Shown: positions 46,141 through 55,281, counted from the stretch's first letter. The stretch is 64,000 nucleotides of DNA from JAFMDF01 sp965277445 (GCA_965277445.1 CBDICY010000032.1:1674001-1738000); one strand, 5' to 3'. Translations and numbers: made by a program. Notes: generated by a model from the sequence alone, not told the origin.

Positions 46141-46353
46141 ATGATCGTAGTAAATATTACCGATTCCGCTATTTCTCCAAAGATTGGAGCGAATGTAACT
46201 AAAATTAATGCACAATCTTATGTAGAAGTTTCAGGCGGTCATTCCGTAACTTATGGAGGACAAGTTTTTGATCCATCAGGTTACGGTTCAAATGCAGTTA
46301 TCGTTATCAATGCTTCTAACTCTCCAGTAATTGGTACGAGCCCAACTACTTAA
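46141..46353 (+). CDS. Small beta-rich protein, 70 aa
   Basis: 70 residues, no signal peptide: 'MIVVNITDSAISPKIGANV', then 'YVEVSGGHSVTYGGQVFDP' and 'SNAVIVINASNSPVIG'. It is rich in Ser, Gly, Asn and Val, with alternating strands and no cysteine. It is first of three small proteins on this strand. A ~110-nt conserved leader separates it from the next. I find no known family. Composition and context suggest it belongs with the two paralogues downstream. Confidence 0.7.
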   Translation: MIVVNITDSAISPKIGANVTKINAQSYVEVSGGHSVTYGGQVFDPSGYGSNAVIVINASNSPVIGTSPTT

Positions 46354-46400
46354 TAAAAGCATATAGTTAAATTGCTATTTCTTTTCAGAATAACGAATAA

Positions 46401-46508
46401 CTGATTCTCTGAGTAATTTAAAGGAATGTAGAAAATCCTAAATAAGTAGGTAGTGGGAAGCCGAAAACACTAGTTAGAGTAGGCATTTATATTTAAAAAT
46501 TTTATATT
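46401..46508 (+). promoter_or_regulatory. Conserved leader, copy 1
   Basis: About 108 bases before the ATG at 46509 are closely similar to 47035-47146 before the paralogue. The shared core runs from 'gaaaatcctaaata' to 'ttatattatggca'. A hairpin TAGTG/CACTA with a 12-nt loop (46451-46472), closed by CTAA/TTAG, is kept in both. Probably a duplicated promoter plus 5' UTR, perhaps with an RNA switch or protein-binding role. Confidence 0.6.
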
Positions 46509-46883
46509 ATGGCAAATTCATTAGTATTTCAAAGAGGAGCAGGTGGCTCTGGACAAATTTCTTATTGGGCAGGTAGTACTTTAGTTACGGGTGGTGGTGG
46601 CCCTGTTCCTGCGTTCGACGGGCCTATGCAACCAGCATGGGTAGATTTAGCTGCTGCAGGATCTCATACCATTAAGTATGCTGCTAAGCAGCCTATTAGC
46701 GAACAAATTATCTTTTTTAGTATCATACCTAATGATGATAAAGAGAACCCAGTAGGTGTAGTTTCTTTTTACTTGCATCAAGGAGGTACTGTAGCATTAA
46801 AGGATAATACTGCTAGTGGCGCTAAGGTTGTTGTAAAAGACGAAGGAGATTATTTTGCTATCATGATTCCTCCTACTATTTAA
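46509..46883 (+). CDS. Small beta protein, paralogue 1
   Basis: 124 residues, no signal peptide. 'MANSLVFQRGAGGSGQISYW' opens it; then 'PVPAFDGPMQPAWVDLAAAGSH', 'IIPNDDKENPVGVVSFYLHQGGT' and an end 'DEGDYFAIMIPPTI'. More than half of the residues are identical to the protein at 47147, with the ends best conserved, so both ends matter. It looks like a small beta sandwich with an acidic Asn-Asp-Asp-Lys loop. No family is recognised. It may be an intracellular or non-classically secreted protein, possibly ligand- or sugar-binding; this is inference. Confidence 0.75.
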   Translation: MANSLVFQRGAGGSGQISYWAGSTLVTGGGGPVPAFDGPMQPAWVDLAAAGSHTIKYAAKQPISEQIIFFSIIPNDDKENPVGVVSFYLHQGGTVALKDNTASGAKVVVKDEGDYFAIMIPPTI

Positions 46884-46944
46884 TTAAGTGTGATTAGCTT
46901 AGAAAGCCCTATTTCATAAATTTTCCTTCTCAAAGGAATGATAG

Positions 46945-46977
46945 AAGACTATAATATCTCCAATCTTTATTAGTCTT
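46945..46977 (+). terminator. Weak hairpin after paralogue 1
   Basis: AAGACTA/TAGTCTT closes a stem in the trailer of unit 1. The trailer resembles the clean terminator of unit 2 in sequence ('gatagaagac...ctttatta') but has lost part of that stem. Confidence 0.4.
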
Positions 46978-47034
46978 ATTATAATGAAAAGCTTTTAGTA
47001 AAGAGTAAAAATAGGTTTCCTATGTTATGTGTAT

Positions 47035-47146
47035 CTGGTTCTCCAGATAACCTAAAAGGAGTATACAGAAAATCCTAAATAGAGTATGTAGTGGGTTGCT
47101 GAAAACACTATTTAGAGTAGGCATTTATAGTTAAAAAATTTATATT
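47035..47146 (+). promoter_or_regulatory. Conserved leader, copy 2
   Basis: Homologous to 46401-46508. The TAGTG/CACTA hairpin is at 47089-47110 with the same 12-nt loop length (GGTTGCTGAAAA against GGAAGCCGAAAA in copy 1). Loop purine/pyrimidine changes are tolerated while the stem is constant. Confidence 0.6.
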
Positions 47147-47518
47147 ATGGCAACTTCATTAATATTTCAAAGAGGAGCAGGTGGCTCTGGACAAGTTTCT
47201 TATTGGGCAGGTAGTAGCGTGGGTGATAAAGGAGGTCCTGTTCCTGCATTTACTAATCCACCACAACCAGCATATGTAAATTTAGATAGCCCTGGTTCTC
47301 ATAAAATTGGCTATTCTGCTAATCAGCCAATTGCATCACAGACTGTCTTTATGAAAATAATTGCTAATGATGATAAGGATAATCCAGTTGGAATAGTTTC
47401 TTTTACTTTATCTCAAGGTGGTACATTAAGTTTAATAAGTAATACTGCAAGTGAAGCAGGAGTCGTAATAAAAGACGAAGGAGATTACTTTGCTATTATG
47501 ATTCCTCCTACGCTTTAA
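47147..47518 (+). CDS. Small beta protein, paralogue 2
   Basis: 123 residues, no signal peptide: 'MATSLIFQRGAGGSGQVSYW', 'GGPVPAFTNPPQPAYVNL', 'IANDDKDNPVGIVSFTLSQGGT', 'DEGDYFAIMIPPTL'. It is clearly a tandem duplicate of the gene at 46509; the duplication also covers the leader and the 3' hairpin, a unit of about 640 bases. The middle has diverged (TLVTGGGG against SVGDKGG), as expected if the exposed loops vary in specificity. Function unknown. Confidence 0.75.
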   Translation: MATSLIFQRGAGGSGQVSYWAGSSVGDKGGPVPAFTNPPQPAYVNLDSPGSHKIGYSANQPIASQTVFMKIIANDDKDNPVGIVSFTLSQGGTLSLISNTASEAGVVIKDEGDYFAIMIPPTL

Positions 47519-47580
47519 TTAGATCTCATTTTAAGAAGTAAAGTAATATCTATTTCAAAAACTTTGCTTCTATAAGAAAT

Positions 47581-47614
47581 GATAGGAGACGATATAATGT
47601 CTCCTATCTTTATT
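47581..47614 (+). terminator. Terminator after paralogue 2
   Basis: GATAGGAGAC / GTCTCCTATC, 8-nt loop, then TTTATT. A second hairpin, ACCCTAAAA / TTTTAGGGT, lies at 47624-47645. Confidence 0.8.
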
Positions 47615-47848
47615 AACTCTATTACCCTAAAAAGTTTTTTAGGGTGATTAAAGTATGTTCAAAAATTTCATCTAAGAATTTTGAGATATTATTTGGTTTC
47701 ATCGTATTTGATGGTTTGATAGTTAAGATTGTTTGATTATTGACCATTCGACAACCTTAACCACCAAACAATTTTGAGCACAAGAAACTTCTATAAGGCT
47801 AATAGTCAAGTTCCTGAAAATTTAAACATGCTCTTAGTATTTTTTATT

Positions 47849-48652
47849 ATGAAAAACAGAAAACATTACTTTTTTCTTTTATGTTTCCTATTTGGATTAC
47901 TGCAAATCTGTAATTCAATAACATTACTTGCCCAATCAACTCAGAAAACTTTTAACTACGAACTATTAGTAGAAGCTCCAATCTATGCTTGTGATATACT
48001 CGGAAACCAAACTGACTCCACTTTAAAAATAGCTCCTAAAGGAGCAGTATTTACAAAAATAGATTCAAGAGGAGATCAATTAGTCATTCGTTTTTGGTTG
48101 TGGAAAAAGGATATGCACAAACAATATAACCTTAATTACACAGATAGTACAAAGACCCAACAAAAATTCTTTTTATTGAGTGTAGATGAGTTTAACCAAA
48201 AAGCCATTCCAAGAAATAGCAAAAGTGCCAGTTTTACTATTGGGGCAACCCATATTCCTTTTCGCATTCGAGGAAATCCATTTGATTTCTCTAATCATAT
48301 CTCTATAGGTACTAGCTTTGGTGCAAAGTTCCCCCTCTCTAACTACAAGGATATTTCCCTGAATGTAATTGCAGGAATCAATATTGCCAACATTACTTTG
48401 GATAGTGTAAGTACTAATGGAATGCTCGATGATGTTCCTGATACTGAACCAGCATTTACCCCATCTCTTGGGGTCGTCTTTGAATTTTCCAAAGCGCAAG
48501 TAGGCTTGTATTTGGGCTGGGATTTATTATCTGGTAGCGAAAAAGACATCTGGATTTATCAAGGAAAACCTTGGATTTCAATTGGGATTGGAACGAGTAT
48601 TTTTACGAGTTCTACCAATAGCTCTATACCTAATAACAATCAAAATCAATAA
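47849..48652 (+). CDS. Exported protein, probable outer-membrane beta protein
   Basis: I choose the ATG at 47849, which starts a signal peptide (KHYFFLLCFLFGLLQICNS, then ITLLAQ); the frame itself runs back to 47774. 267 residues. The mature front carries a short beta domain ('YELLVEAPIYACDILGNQT', 'AVFTKIDSRGDQLVIRFW'). From about residue 145 amphipathic strands typical of small outer-membrane barrels appear: 'HISIGTSFGAKFPLSNY', 'LNVIAGINIANITL', 'PSLGVVFEFSKAQVGLYLGWD', 'KPWISIGIGTSIFTSS'. It is followed after two bases by a membrane protein gene, so the two are translationally coupled. Confidence 0.7.
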   Translation: MKNRKHYFFLLCFLFGLLQICNSITLLAQSTQKTFNYELLVEAPIYACDILGNQTDSTLKIAPKGAVFTKIDSRGDQLVIRFWLWKKDMHKQYNLNYTDSTKTQQKFFLLSVDEFNQKAIPRNSKSASFTIGATHIPFRIRGNPFDFSNHISIGTSFGAKFPLSNYKDISLNVIAGINIANITLDSVSTNGMLDDVPDTEPAFTPSLGVVFEFSKAQVGLYLGWDLLSGSEKDIWIYQGKPWISIGIGTSIFTSSTNSSIPNNNQNQ

Positions 48653-48654
48653 TT

Positions 48655-49221
48655 ATGTTACTAAAAATCACTTATGTCATAGCAGCACTTATTGCGCTTT
48701 TAGCTATTTATTTAGCTATCAAAACAAATGTGTTAAGATCTTCTGGAAAAGCAGGCGCTAAATATAGTTTTACCAATGTTCAGATGTTGTGGTGGACCGT
48801 CATTATTGGTAGTGCGTTTATCATTCTCTATGGGGAAACAGGAGATTATGGTAGTATCAATCACAGTACAGTTATCCTACTCAGTATTTCTTTAGCCACA
48901 ACGGCAGGAAGTAGCTTAATTAATGTTGACCACGAACAAAAAGGATTGGTTCGCCATCAAGATTTAGGATCAAATGGTTTTTTTCAGGATATTCTATCTG
49001 ATGGAAATGGTATTAACATGCATCGTTTACAAGCTTTAATTTTTAATGTACTTTTTGGTATAACTTTTATTGCTAATTTCTGGATGAAGGAAAAATTTCC
49101 AGAATTTAATACTCCTGAATTATCTTTAATTGGCGTAAGTTCAGGAGCTTATTTAGCTTTAAAAACGAATGAAAATAAAAGCACGCCTGTTCCCAAAGAA
49201 GTAGTTTCTCAAAGCACTTGA
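48655..49221 (+). CDS. Four-helix inner-membrane protein, unknown
   Basis: 188 residues with four predicted membrane helices: about 3-22, 44-60, 72-88 and 126-142, and a weaker hydrophobic stretch near 157-168. Between helices 3 and 4 is a soluble loop with 'NVDHEQKGLVRHQDLGSNGFFQDILSDG'. No named family recognised. Its start is two bases after the stop of the exported beta protein, which implies joint production and a shared complex across the envelope. It ends in a polar tail (NENKSTPVPKEVVSQST). Confidence 0.72.
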   Translation: MLLKITYVIAALIALLAIYLAIKTNVLRSSGKAGAKYSFTNVQMLWWTVIIGSAFIILYGETGDYGSINHSTVILLSISLATTAGSSLINVDHEQKGLVRHQDLGSNGFFQDILSDGNGINMHRLQALIFNVLFGITFIANFWMKEKFPEFNTPELSLIGVSSGAYLALKTNENKSTPVPKEVVSQST

Positions 49222-49288
49222 TTTAAGTAAAGCGCTTATAGGAAATATAATTAGAAAAAACCTAATTTTGCCGTAAAACACTTTAATA

Positions 49289-52200
49289 ATGAGAAAGTCC
49301 TACGGCAATACTTATTGGGGAAAAGAATGGTTACAATCCCTCACGCAAATTGATTATTCCAATCGTTTGCCAAGAGGAAAAACGTATGCGAATAAAGGCT
49401 TAGCCAAAGATATTCAAATCAATGAACATCGAATTACTGCTAAGGTACAAGGTAGTCGCCGCCGACCGTATGATGTAAGTATCTCTATCGCCAATTTCAC
49501 GCCTACTGAAAAGGCAAAAGTCGTTCAATTAGTCACCGAAAACCCAATTCATTTATCGAAATTACTCAATCGAGAATTGCCCAGTCAATTGGATGAGGCT
49601 TGTAAGCAAGTAGGTATTCATATTTTTCCCAATTCTTGGCAAGATATGAAGGGCTATTGTTCTTGTCCTGATGATGCGGTGCCTTGTAAACATTTGGCGT
49701 CCGTCCTCTATTTGATTGCAAATGAAATTGATAAAGACCCCTTTTTAGTTTTTGAATTACACGGTTTTGATTTATTTAAAGGCTTAGAAGGCGTTGGCTA
49801 TACGATTGGGGAACAGAAGGAAATTTCTATTTTGCCTATTAGTGATTTACAAACAGCATATCAATTTGATGACACGCCTTTTGAGTGGCAAGACGCGCTT
49901 TTTCAACAACTAAATTTTTCTAATATTCCTAATTGTCAAACTCAATTATTGACGATTTTAGGGAATAAGCCCGTTTTTTTCCCATCAGGAGATTTTAAAG
50001 CTATTTTAGAAAAAGGCTATCAATCCGTTGCTAAATATTTAACTAAAAAAGCCAAGAAAAAAGAAATTGAAACGTTAACCGCAGCAATGGATGCGGTAGA
50101 GGAAATTGAAATTATTTTAGATGCAGAACAAGATTTTTTGCAAGCTAATTTTAGAGATATTCGAGGTAAAACTATTATTACTTTCGAAGAAGAAGAAAAA
50201 TTAATGGCTTGGTTGGAAGAAATTCCAATGGCTAGACTCGAACAATTAGCCCCTTGTTTGAGTGGTTTGTTTTTGACTTATTTCTTAGCCGAAAAATTAG
50301 CCATTCAGAGTGCTTATATACCTCAACTATTGCGAGTCGGTTCGAGACGCTATAAAATCCGTTGGTTACCTGCTATTTTAAATGAGACTGTTAAGGAGGT
50401 GTATGAAAAAGTAAAAGATTTAACGCCTAAAAACTTAGTATTTTATAAAGTAGGCAAAGCGATTCAGCAGCCAACAGAGAATGATTATTATCCAACTTTG
50501 GTCTCCTTTTTCTTGAATGTCTTCATGCATAACCATCGGGATTTAAGAAAAGTGCGCAATCAGGAAAATGAGGTTTTTCAAATCTTTTTTAATGGTGCTT
50601 TAGAGCAATTTACCGAATTTGAAAATATAGCTTATCCTTCAGCTATTCAATTATGGTTGAGTAAATTTTACATTGCGGAGAAAGATTTTGTCCCTGTTTT
50701 GCAAGTCGAGGATATTGAAGATGTAGGATTTGAAGTAAAAATTGCCTTGCAAGATACCACTCAACCATTGGAACCATTAATCTCCTTAAAAGATGTTTTT
50801 GCAAAGAATAGTTATAGTGCCGTTCGATTGGATTTTTTGCGAGATTTAGCAATGATGTCTGACTTTTTTCCACAAATTAGTTATTTGGTCACCTCTAAAG
50901 GAATGGAACAACTGGTCTTTGATTCCAATGATTTTGTGGCGATTTTATTTAAAATCTTGCCAACCATTAAATTATTTGGGATAAAAATTTTATTACCAAA
51001 AGCTTTGCGCAAATTATTGCGCCCTAAAATGTCAATGCAATTGGAAAGCGACGATGATGGCACTATTCAAGGCAAACAATCCATTATTAATATGGACGAA
51101 ATACTCAGTTTTGAATGGAAAATTGCAATTGGGGATAGATTGGTTACAGAGAAAGAATTTTTACAATTGATCAAACAATTTTCAGGGATTGTTAAAATAA
51201 ACGATGAGTTTGTCTTTTTTGATGAAAATGAAATTCGGTCTTTAATTGATAAAATAGAAAACCCACCGCAGGTAGATGGACATCAATTATTACAAATTGC
51301 TTTGACCGAAGATTATCAAGGTGCAAAGGTGCATTTGGATAAAAATACCCGTCAATTAATCAATAGACTGCTGGCAGGAGAAGGAACGGAAACGCCTGAA
51401 GGCTTGCAAGCGACCTTGCGCCCTTACCAATTGCGGGGTTATGAATGGTTGTACAAAAATTCTAGGTTAGGATTTGGTAGTTTGATTGCGGATGATATGG
51501 GGCTAGGAAAGACTTTACAAGTTATTGCAACGCTATTAAAACTAAAAGAAGATGGAGAATTGGAAACGCACAAGGCATTAATCGTTGTACCAACTACTTT
51601 ATTAACCAACTGGGAAAAAGAAATCCGAAAATTTGCGCCCTCTCTAAAAACGCATACTTATCACGGGTCAAATAGAAATTTAAAACCACTCCAAGAAGCA
51701 GACGCTTTAATTACTACTTATGGCGTTGCTCGAACGGAAACAGCGATTTTAAATAAACAAAAATGGTTGACCTTAATTATTGATGAAGCACAAGCCATTA
51801 AAAATCCAGGAACGGCTCAGACCAAGGCGATAAAAAAACTAAAAGCGCCCGTTAAAATTGCGATGAGTGGGACGCCTGTAGAAAATAGATTGAGTGAATA
51901 CTGGAGTATTTTTGATTTTTCTAATAAAGGCTATTTGGGCAATCTGAAAAAATTCAAAGAAGACTTTGCTGCACCCATTGAGATAGAGAAAGACCAAGTT
52001 CAGTTGGCGAAATTTAGAAAAATTACCGAGCCTTTTATTTTACGGCGTTTAAAATCTGATAAATCCATTATCAAAGACTTACCAGATAAAATTGAACTAG
52101 ACCAATATTGTCAATTATCTTCAGAACAAACCGCCTTGTATCAAAGCGTGGTCGAAACGACAATGAAGGCAGTAGCCGCCGCCGATGGTATTCAACGAAA

Positions 52201-52816
52201 AGGGCAAATCTTAAAACTGATTACTGCCCTAAAACAAGTTTGTAATCATCCTCGCCAATTTCTAAAGAAGGGTAGTGCCGACCCTGCTATTTCTGGTAAA
52301 TGTGCTTTATTGTTTAGTTTGCTACAACAGATTTTAGATAAGAATGAAAAGGTCTTAATTTTTACGCAATATCAAGAAATGGGACGGATGCTAGCGCAAA
52401 TGATTGAAGCTGAATTTGGTACAATAGCACCTTTTTTACATGGTGGGGTCAGTCGAAAAGGGCGAGATGAAATGGTGGAAGATTTCCAAAATAATCGAAC
52501 GACTAGAATCCTTATTTTATCTTTAAAAGCAGGAGGTACAGGCTTAAATTTAACGGCTGCAAGTAATGTCATTCACTATGATTTATGGTGGAATCCTGCA
52601 GTTGAAGCACAAGCGACCGATCGAGCTTACCGTATCGGACAAAATCGAAATGTCATGGTGCATCGTTTTATTACCAAAGGTACTTTTGAAGAAAAGATCA
52701 ATCAGTTACTAATTAGCAAAAAAGAATTAGCCAATATGACGGTTTCAACGGGTGAGAAATGGATTGGTGATTTGAGTAATGCAGAGTTGAGTGAGATGAT
52801 GCGATTAGAGAATTAA
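49289..52816 (+). CDS. SWIM zinc-finger SNF2-family helicase
   Basis: 1175 residues. The SWIM zinc site 'GYCSCPDDAVPCKHLASVLY' (about 123-142, CxCx(n)CxH) is complete. Residues about 150-700 form the bacterial SNF2-associated region. The SNF2 ATPase core has Walker A 'LIADDMGLGKTLQ' (about 732-744), DEAQ box 'LIIDEAQAIKNPGTAQTK', 'IAMSGTPVENRLSEYWSIFDF', and the C-terminal helicase motifs 'LIFTQYQEMG', 'LSLKAGGTGLNLTAA' and 'QATDRAYRIGQ'. It is a double-stranded DNA translocase; bacterial members relate to RapA and some defence systems. The two genes downstream are nucleotidyltransferases, 246 bases away. Confidence 0.93.
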   Translation: MRKSYGNTYWGKEWLQSLTQIDYSNRLPRGKTYANKGLAKDIQINEHRITAKVQGSRRRPYDVSISIANFTPTEKAKVVQLVTENPIHLSKLLNRELPSQLDEACKQVGIHIFPNSWQDMKGYCSCPDDAVPCKHLASVLYLIANEIDKDPFLVFELHGFDLFKGLEGVGYTIGEQKEISILPISDLQTAYQFDDTPFEWQDALFQQLNFSNIPNCQTQLLTILGNKPVFFPSGDFKAILEKGYQSVAKYLTKKAKKKEIETLTAAMDAVEEIEIILDAEQDFLQANFRDIRGKTIITFEEEEKLMAWLEEIPMARLEQLAPCLSGLFLTYFLAEKLAIQSAYIPQLLRVGSRRYKIRWLPAILNETVKEVYEKVKDLTPKNLVFYKVGKAIQQPTENDYYPTLVSFFLNVFMHNHRDLRKVRNQENEVFQIFFNGALEQFTEFENIAYPSAIQLWLSKFYIAEKDFVPVLQVEDIEDVGFEVKIALQDTTQPLEPLISLKDVFAKNSYSAVRLDFLRDLAMMSDFFPQISYLVTSKGMEQLVFDSNDFVAILFKILPTIKLFGIKILLPKALRKLLRPKMSMQLESDDDGTIQGKQSIINMDEILSFEWKIAIGDRLVTEKEFLQLIKQFSGIVKINDEFVFFDENEIRSLIDKIENPPQVDGHQLLQIALTEDYQGAKVHLDKNTRQLINRLLAGEGTETPEGLQATLRPYQLRGYEWLYKNSRLGFGSLIADDMGLGKTLQVIATLLKLKEDGELETHKALIVVPTTLLTNWEKEIRKFAPSLKTHTYHGSNRNLKPLQEADALITTYGVARTETAILNKQKWLTLIIDEAQAIKNPGTAQTKAIKKLKAPVKIAMSGTPVENRLSEYWSIFDFSNKGYLGNLKKFKEDFAAPIEIEKDQVQLAKFRKITEPFILRRLKSDKSIIKDLPDKIELDQYCQLSSEQTALYQSVVETTMKAVAAADGIQRKGQILKLITALKQVCNHPRQFLKKGSADPAISGKCALLFSLLQQILDKNEKVLIFTQYQEMGRMLAQMIEAEFGTIAPFLHGGVSRKGRDEMVEDFQNNRTTRILILSLKAGGTGLNLTAASNVIHYDLWWNPAVEAQATDRAYRIGQNRNVMVHRFITKGTFEEKINQLLISKKELANMTVSTGEKWIGDLSNAELSEMMRLEN

Positions 52817-52866
52817 CTGGTTGCTAGTTGCTAATTGCTAATTGCTGGTTAACCAGCAACTAGCCT
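52814..52866. repeat. TTGCTAA-type tandem repeat with palindrome
   Basis: Imperfect 7-mers 'ttgctag', 'ttgctaa', 'ttgctaa' and 'ttgctgg' run into a palindrome (TTGCTGGTT/AACCAGCAA). Relatives of this 'gttatc/ggttgc' text occur at 26396-26427 and 63601-63640. Confidence 0.5.
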
Positions 52867-53062
52867 ACCCTAAAAAGGTTATTTTGCCCTAGTTTGACAG
52901 TTTTTAGACAAAAGATAAGTTGATTTTTGAATTATTTTTCAGAAAAGCGCTTTAATTTACCCAATAATCAAGCTTTTTTTACCAGTTATTGGTAAATTGC
53001 AACAGGTTATCACTCCCCATAAAAGGATAACCATCATCTATTGAGAAAACTGAAAACTGCTC

Positions 53063-53869
53063 GTGCTACACAAAATACAAGAAACGATTGCTCAATTAGA
53101 GCGAGATAAATCTATCCGTGTCCTTTATGCCTGCGAATCAGGAAGCAGAGCTTGGGGCATTCCTTCTCCTGATAGCGACTATGATGTCCGCTTTATTTAT
53201 GTCCATCAATTAGACTGGTATTTATCCTTATGTAATCGAAAAGATACGATTACGGTACAATCCGATGAAGCTGATTTGGATATGACAGGCTGGGACTTGC
53301 GCAAAACGCTGCAATTGATGAAAAAATCCAATGCCGCTCCTTTGGAATGGATGCATTCGCCCATTGTCTATCATGAAGCACTAGGTTTTCTTCGACGATT
53401 CCAGAAAGTTGGCGCTACTTGCGTTTCACCCAATGCTATGAATTATCATTATTTGAGTATGGCGAAAAAATTTCAGGAGCGTTGTGAAGGAACAGCATCC
53501 GTTAAATTAAAAACTTGGTTCTATGCTTTGCGAACGGCATTAAGCGCTCGTTGGATTGTAGAAAAGGAAGAGTTGCCTCCAGTCGTTTTTAAAGAATTAC
53601 TATCCTTGATTGCTCCGTCTATTAAAAAAGAACTGTTAGCTTTAATTGCTTTAAAAGGAACCAAAAACGAGGATTTTTTATTTGAAAAAGAAGCAACTTT
53701 GCTTCAATTAATCAATGAATCTATTGCGATAGCAGAAGCTGGTAAAACAGACCTGCCTGGCAGTAAAGTCAATATGCTAGAGATGGATAAATTCTTTCAG
53801 CGTATGATTCTTAAACCAAATAAAAATGACTATAAAGGAGCTGAAAAATCAAAATCTTTTACTATTTGA
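53063..53869 (+). CDS. RlaP-type predicted nucleotidyltransferase (first)
   Basis: 268 residues from a GTG start. The nucleotidyltransferase active site is 'YACESGSRAWGIPSPDSDYDVRFIYV' in its parts: G-S-R-A-W-G and D-S-D-Y-D, the two metal-binding aspartates. 'DLDMTGWDLRKTLQLMKKSNAAPLEW' follows as in PF10127, a DNA polymerase beta-superfamily branch linked to RNA repair (RlaP, RNA-ligase-associated). A helical C-terminal part completes it. Its end overlaps the next gene by 44 bases. Exact reaction unknown; nucleotide transfer to RNA or protein is expected. Confidence 0.85.
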   Translation: MLHKIQETIAQLERDKSIRVLYACESGSRAWGIPSPDSDYDVRFIYVHQLDWYLSLCNRKDTITVQSDEADLDMTGWDLRKTLQLMKKSNAAPLEWMHSPIVYHEALGFLRRFQKVGATCVSPNAMNYHYLSMAKKFQERCEGTASVKLKTWFYALRTALSARWIVEKEELPPVVFKELLSLIAPSIKKELLALIALKGTKNEDFLFEKEATLLQLINESIAIAEAGKTDLPGSKVNMLEMDKFFQRMILKPNKNDYKGAEKSKSFTI

Positions 53870-54893
53870 AGCGGTTAGCGGTAGCCATGCTTATGGTTTG
53901 CAACATAAGGATTCAGATATTGATTTGAGAGGAGTCTTTGTCCTGCCTAAAGCACAATTTTATGGGTTGACTCAAATAGATCAAGTTAGTGATGAGTGGA
54001 ATGACGAGGTATATTATGAATTGAAAAAATTCATAGACATGCTGGTAAAAAACAAACCTAATTTCTTAGAAATGTTAGGTTCACCAGCAGATTGTATCCG
54101 CTATCAACACCCTTTATTTGACCTACTAAAATTAGACGATTTTCTATCTAAACAGGCAAAAAACACTTTCGCAGGTTACGCCCTTTCTCAAATTAAAAAA
54201 GCCAGAGGATTAAATAAAAAGATTGTGAATCCAATGGCAGAACGTCGTAAATCCGTTTTGGAATTTTGTTACGTGCAATATGGTCAGGGTTCAATGCCCT
54301 TGTTAAAATTTCTAGCCAACAATAATTTTAAACAAGCAGATTGTGGACTAGTGAATGTGGCGCACATGAAAGGCATCTTTGCCCTATTTCACAATCCTGC
54401 CTTAGCCTATCAAGGTATTATTCGGGGCGGACAATCGAATGATATTTGCCTAAGTTCTATTCCCAAAAAAGAAAAACCTATTGGTGTTTTATATTTTAAC
54501 AAAGACGGTTATTCATTATATTGTAAAGAACACACGCAATATTGGGAATGGGTGAATAAACGAAATCAAGCGAGGTATGAAAGCACGATGAATCATGGCA
54601 AAAATTACGATGCTAAGAATATGATGCATACTTTCCGTTTATTGCATAATGCCGAAGAAATTGCTCGAACGGGGACTTTTCAAATTCGACGAACCCATGA
54701 TAAAGCTTTTTTATGGCAAGTTCGAATGGGCGAATTTCAATATGATGATTTGGTTAAGATTGCGGGGGATAAGATTTTGGAAATTAATGAATTGTTTGAC
54801 TCTTGTGATTTGCCAGACATGCCTGATTTGAAAAAGGCGAATGAGTTATTATTGGAAATTAGGGAAGGGTTTTATTTGGAGTACGGGTTTTAG
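53826..54893 (+). CDS. RlaP-type predicted nucleotidyltransferase (second)
   Basis: 355 residues, in a different frame from the preceding gene and overlapping it by 44 bases. The active site 'FEAVSGSHAYGLQHKDSDIDLRG' has the G-S-x-A-Y-G and D-S-D-I-D pattern; 'VYYELKKFIDMLVKNKPNFLEMLG' continues the family. It is longer than its partner, with an extra helical C-terminal region ('NMMHTFRLLHNAEEIARTG'). The ATG at 53826 lies inside the last codons of gene one, so translation may be coupled. The two are distinct subfamilies, not a recent duplication. Confidence 0.85.
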   Translation: MTIKELKNQNLLLFEAVSGSHAYGLQHKDSDIDLRGVFVLPKAQFYGLTQIDQVSDEWNDEVYYELKKFIDMLVKNKPNFLEMLGSPADCIRYQHPLFDLLKLDDFLSKQAKNTFAGYALSQIKKARGLNKKIVNPMAERRKSVLEFCYVQYGQGSMPLLKFLANNNFKQADCGLVNVAHMKGIFALFHNPALAYQGIIRGGQSNDICLSSIPKKEKPIGVLYFNKDGYSLYCKEHTQYWEWVNKRNQARYESTMNHGKNYDAKNMMHTFRLLHNAEEIARTGTFQIRRTHDKAFLWQVRMGEFQYDDLVKIAGDKILEINELFDSCDLPDMPDLKKANELLLEIREGFYLEYGF

Positions 54894-55281
54894 AAAAGTT
54901 GATTTTTGGGGTATAAATATGCTAGAAAATTCCTTTTACCCAACGAATTAATAGGTAATCAGGTAAAAAAATGATATTGTGAAATTTACTAATTAATCTT
55001 ATAACGTCTGACATCCGTGTCCCTTTATTAATCTGTGGTAGTGACTTTATAACACATATTAGTAAAGGGGCGTGGATATTTATCAGTTTTTTGCTGACGC
55101 CCTAAGTTACTTCAACGATTTTTTTTATTAGTTAACTTGCTATGGTTTTCTTGTTTTTCAAAAACACATTTCATTATTAAGTTGATACTATTTAGTAGTA
55201 CTTTGGGTACAAATGAATGAATTGTGATATATTCGCCTGTACGAATAAAATCAACATTCTTTCACCCTAACTTTTCTACTA
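54894..55281. repeat. Intergenic region with 'ATCCGTG' text
   Basis: No gene seen in these 388 bases. At 55009-55040 'acatccgtgtcccttt...atctgtggta' matches 17650-17672 in most positions. The remainder is AT-rich and presumably holds the promoter of the peptidase gene. Confidence 0.45.
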
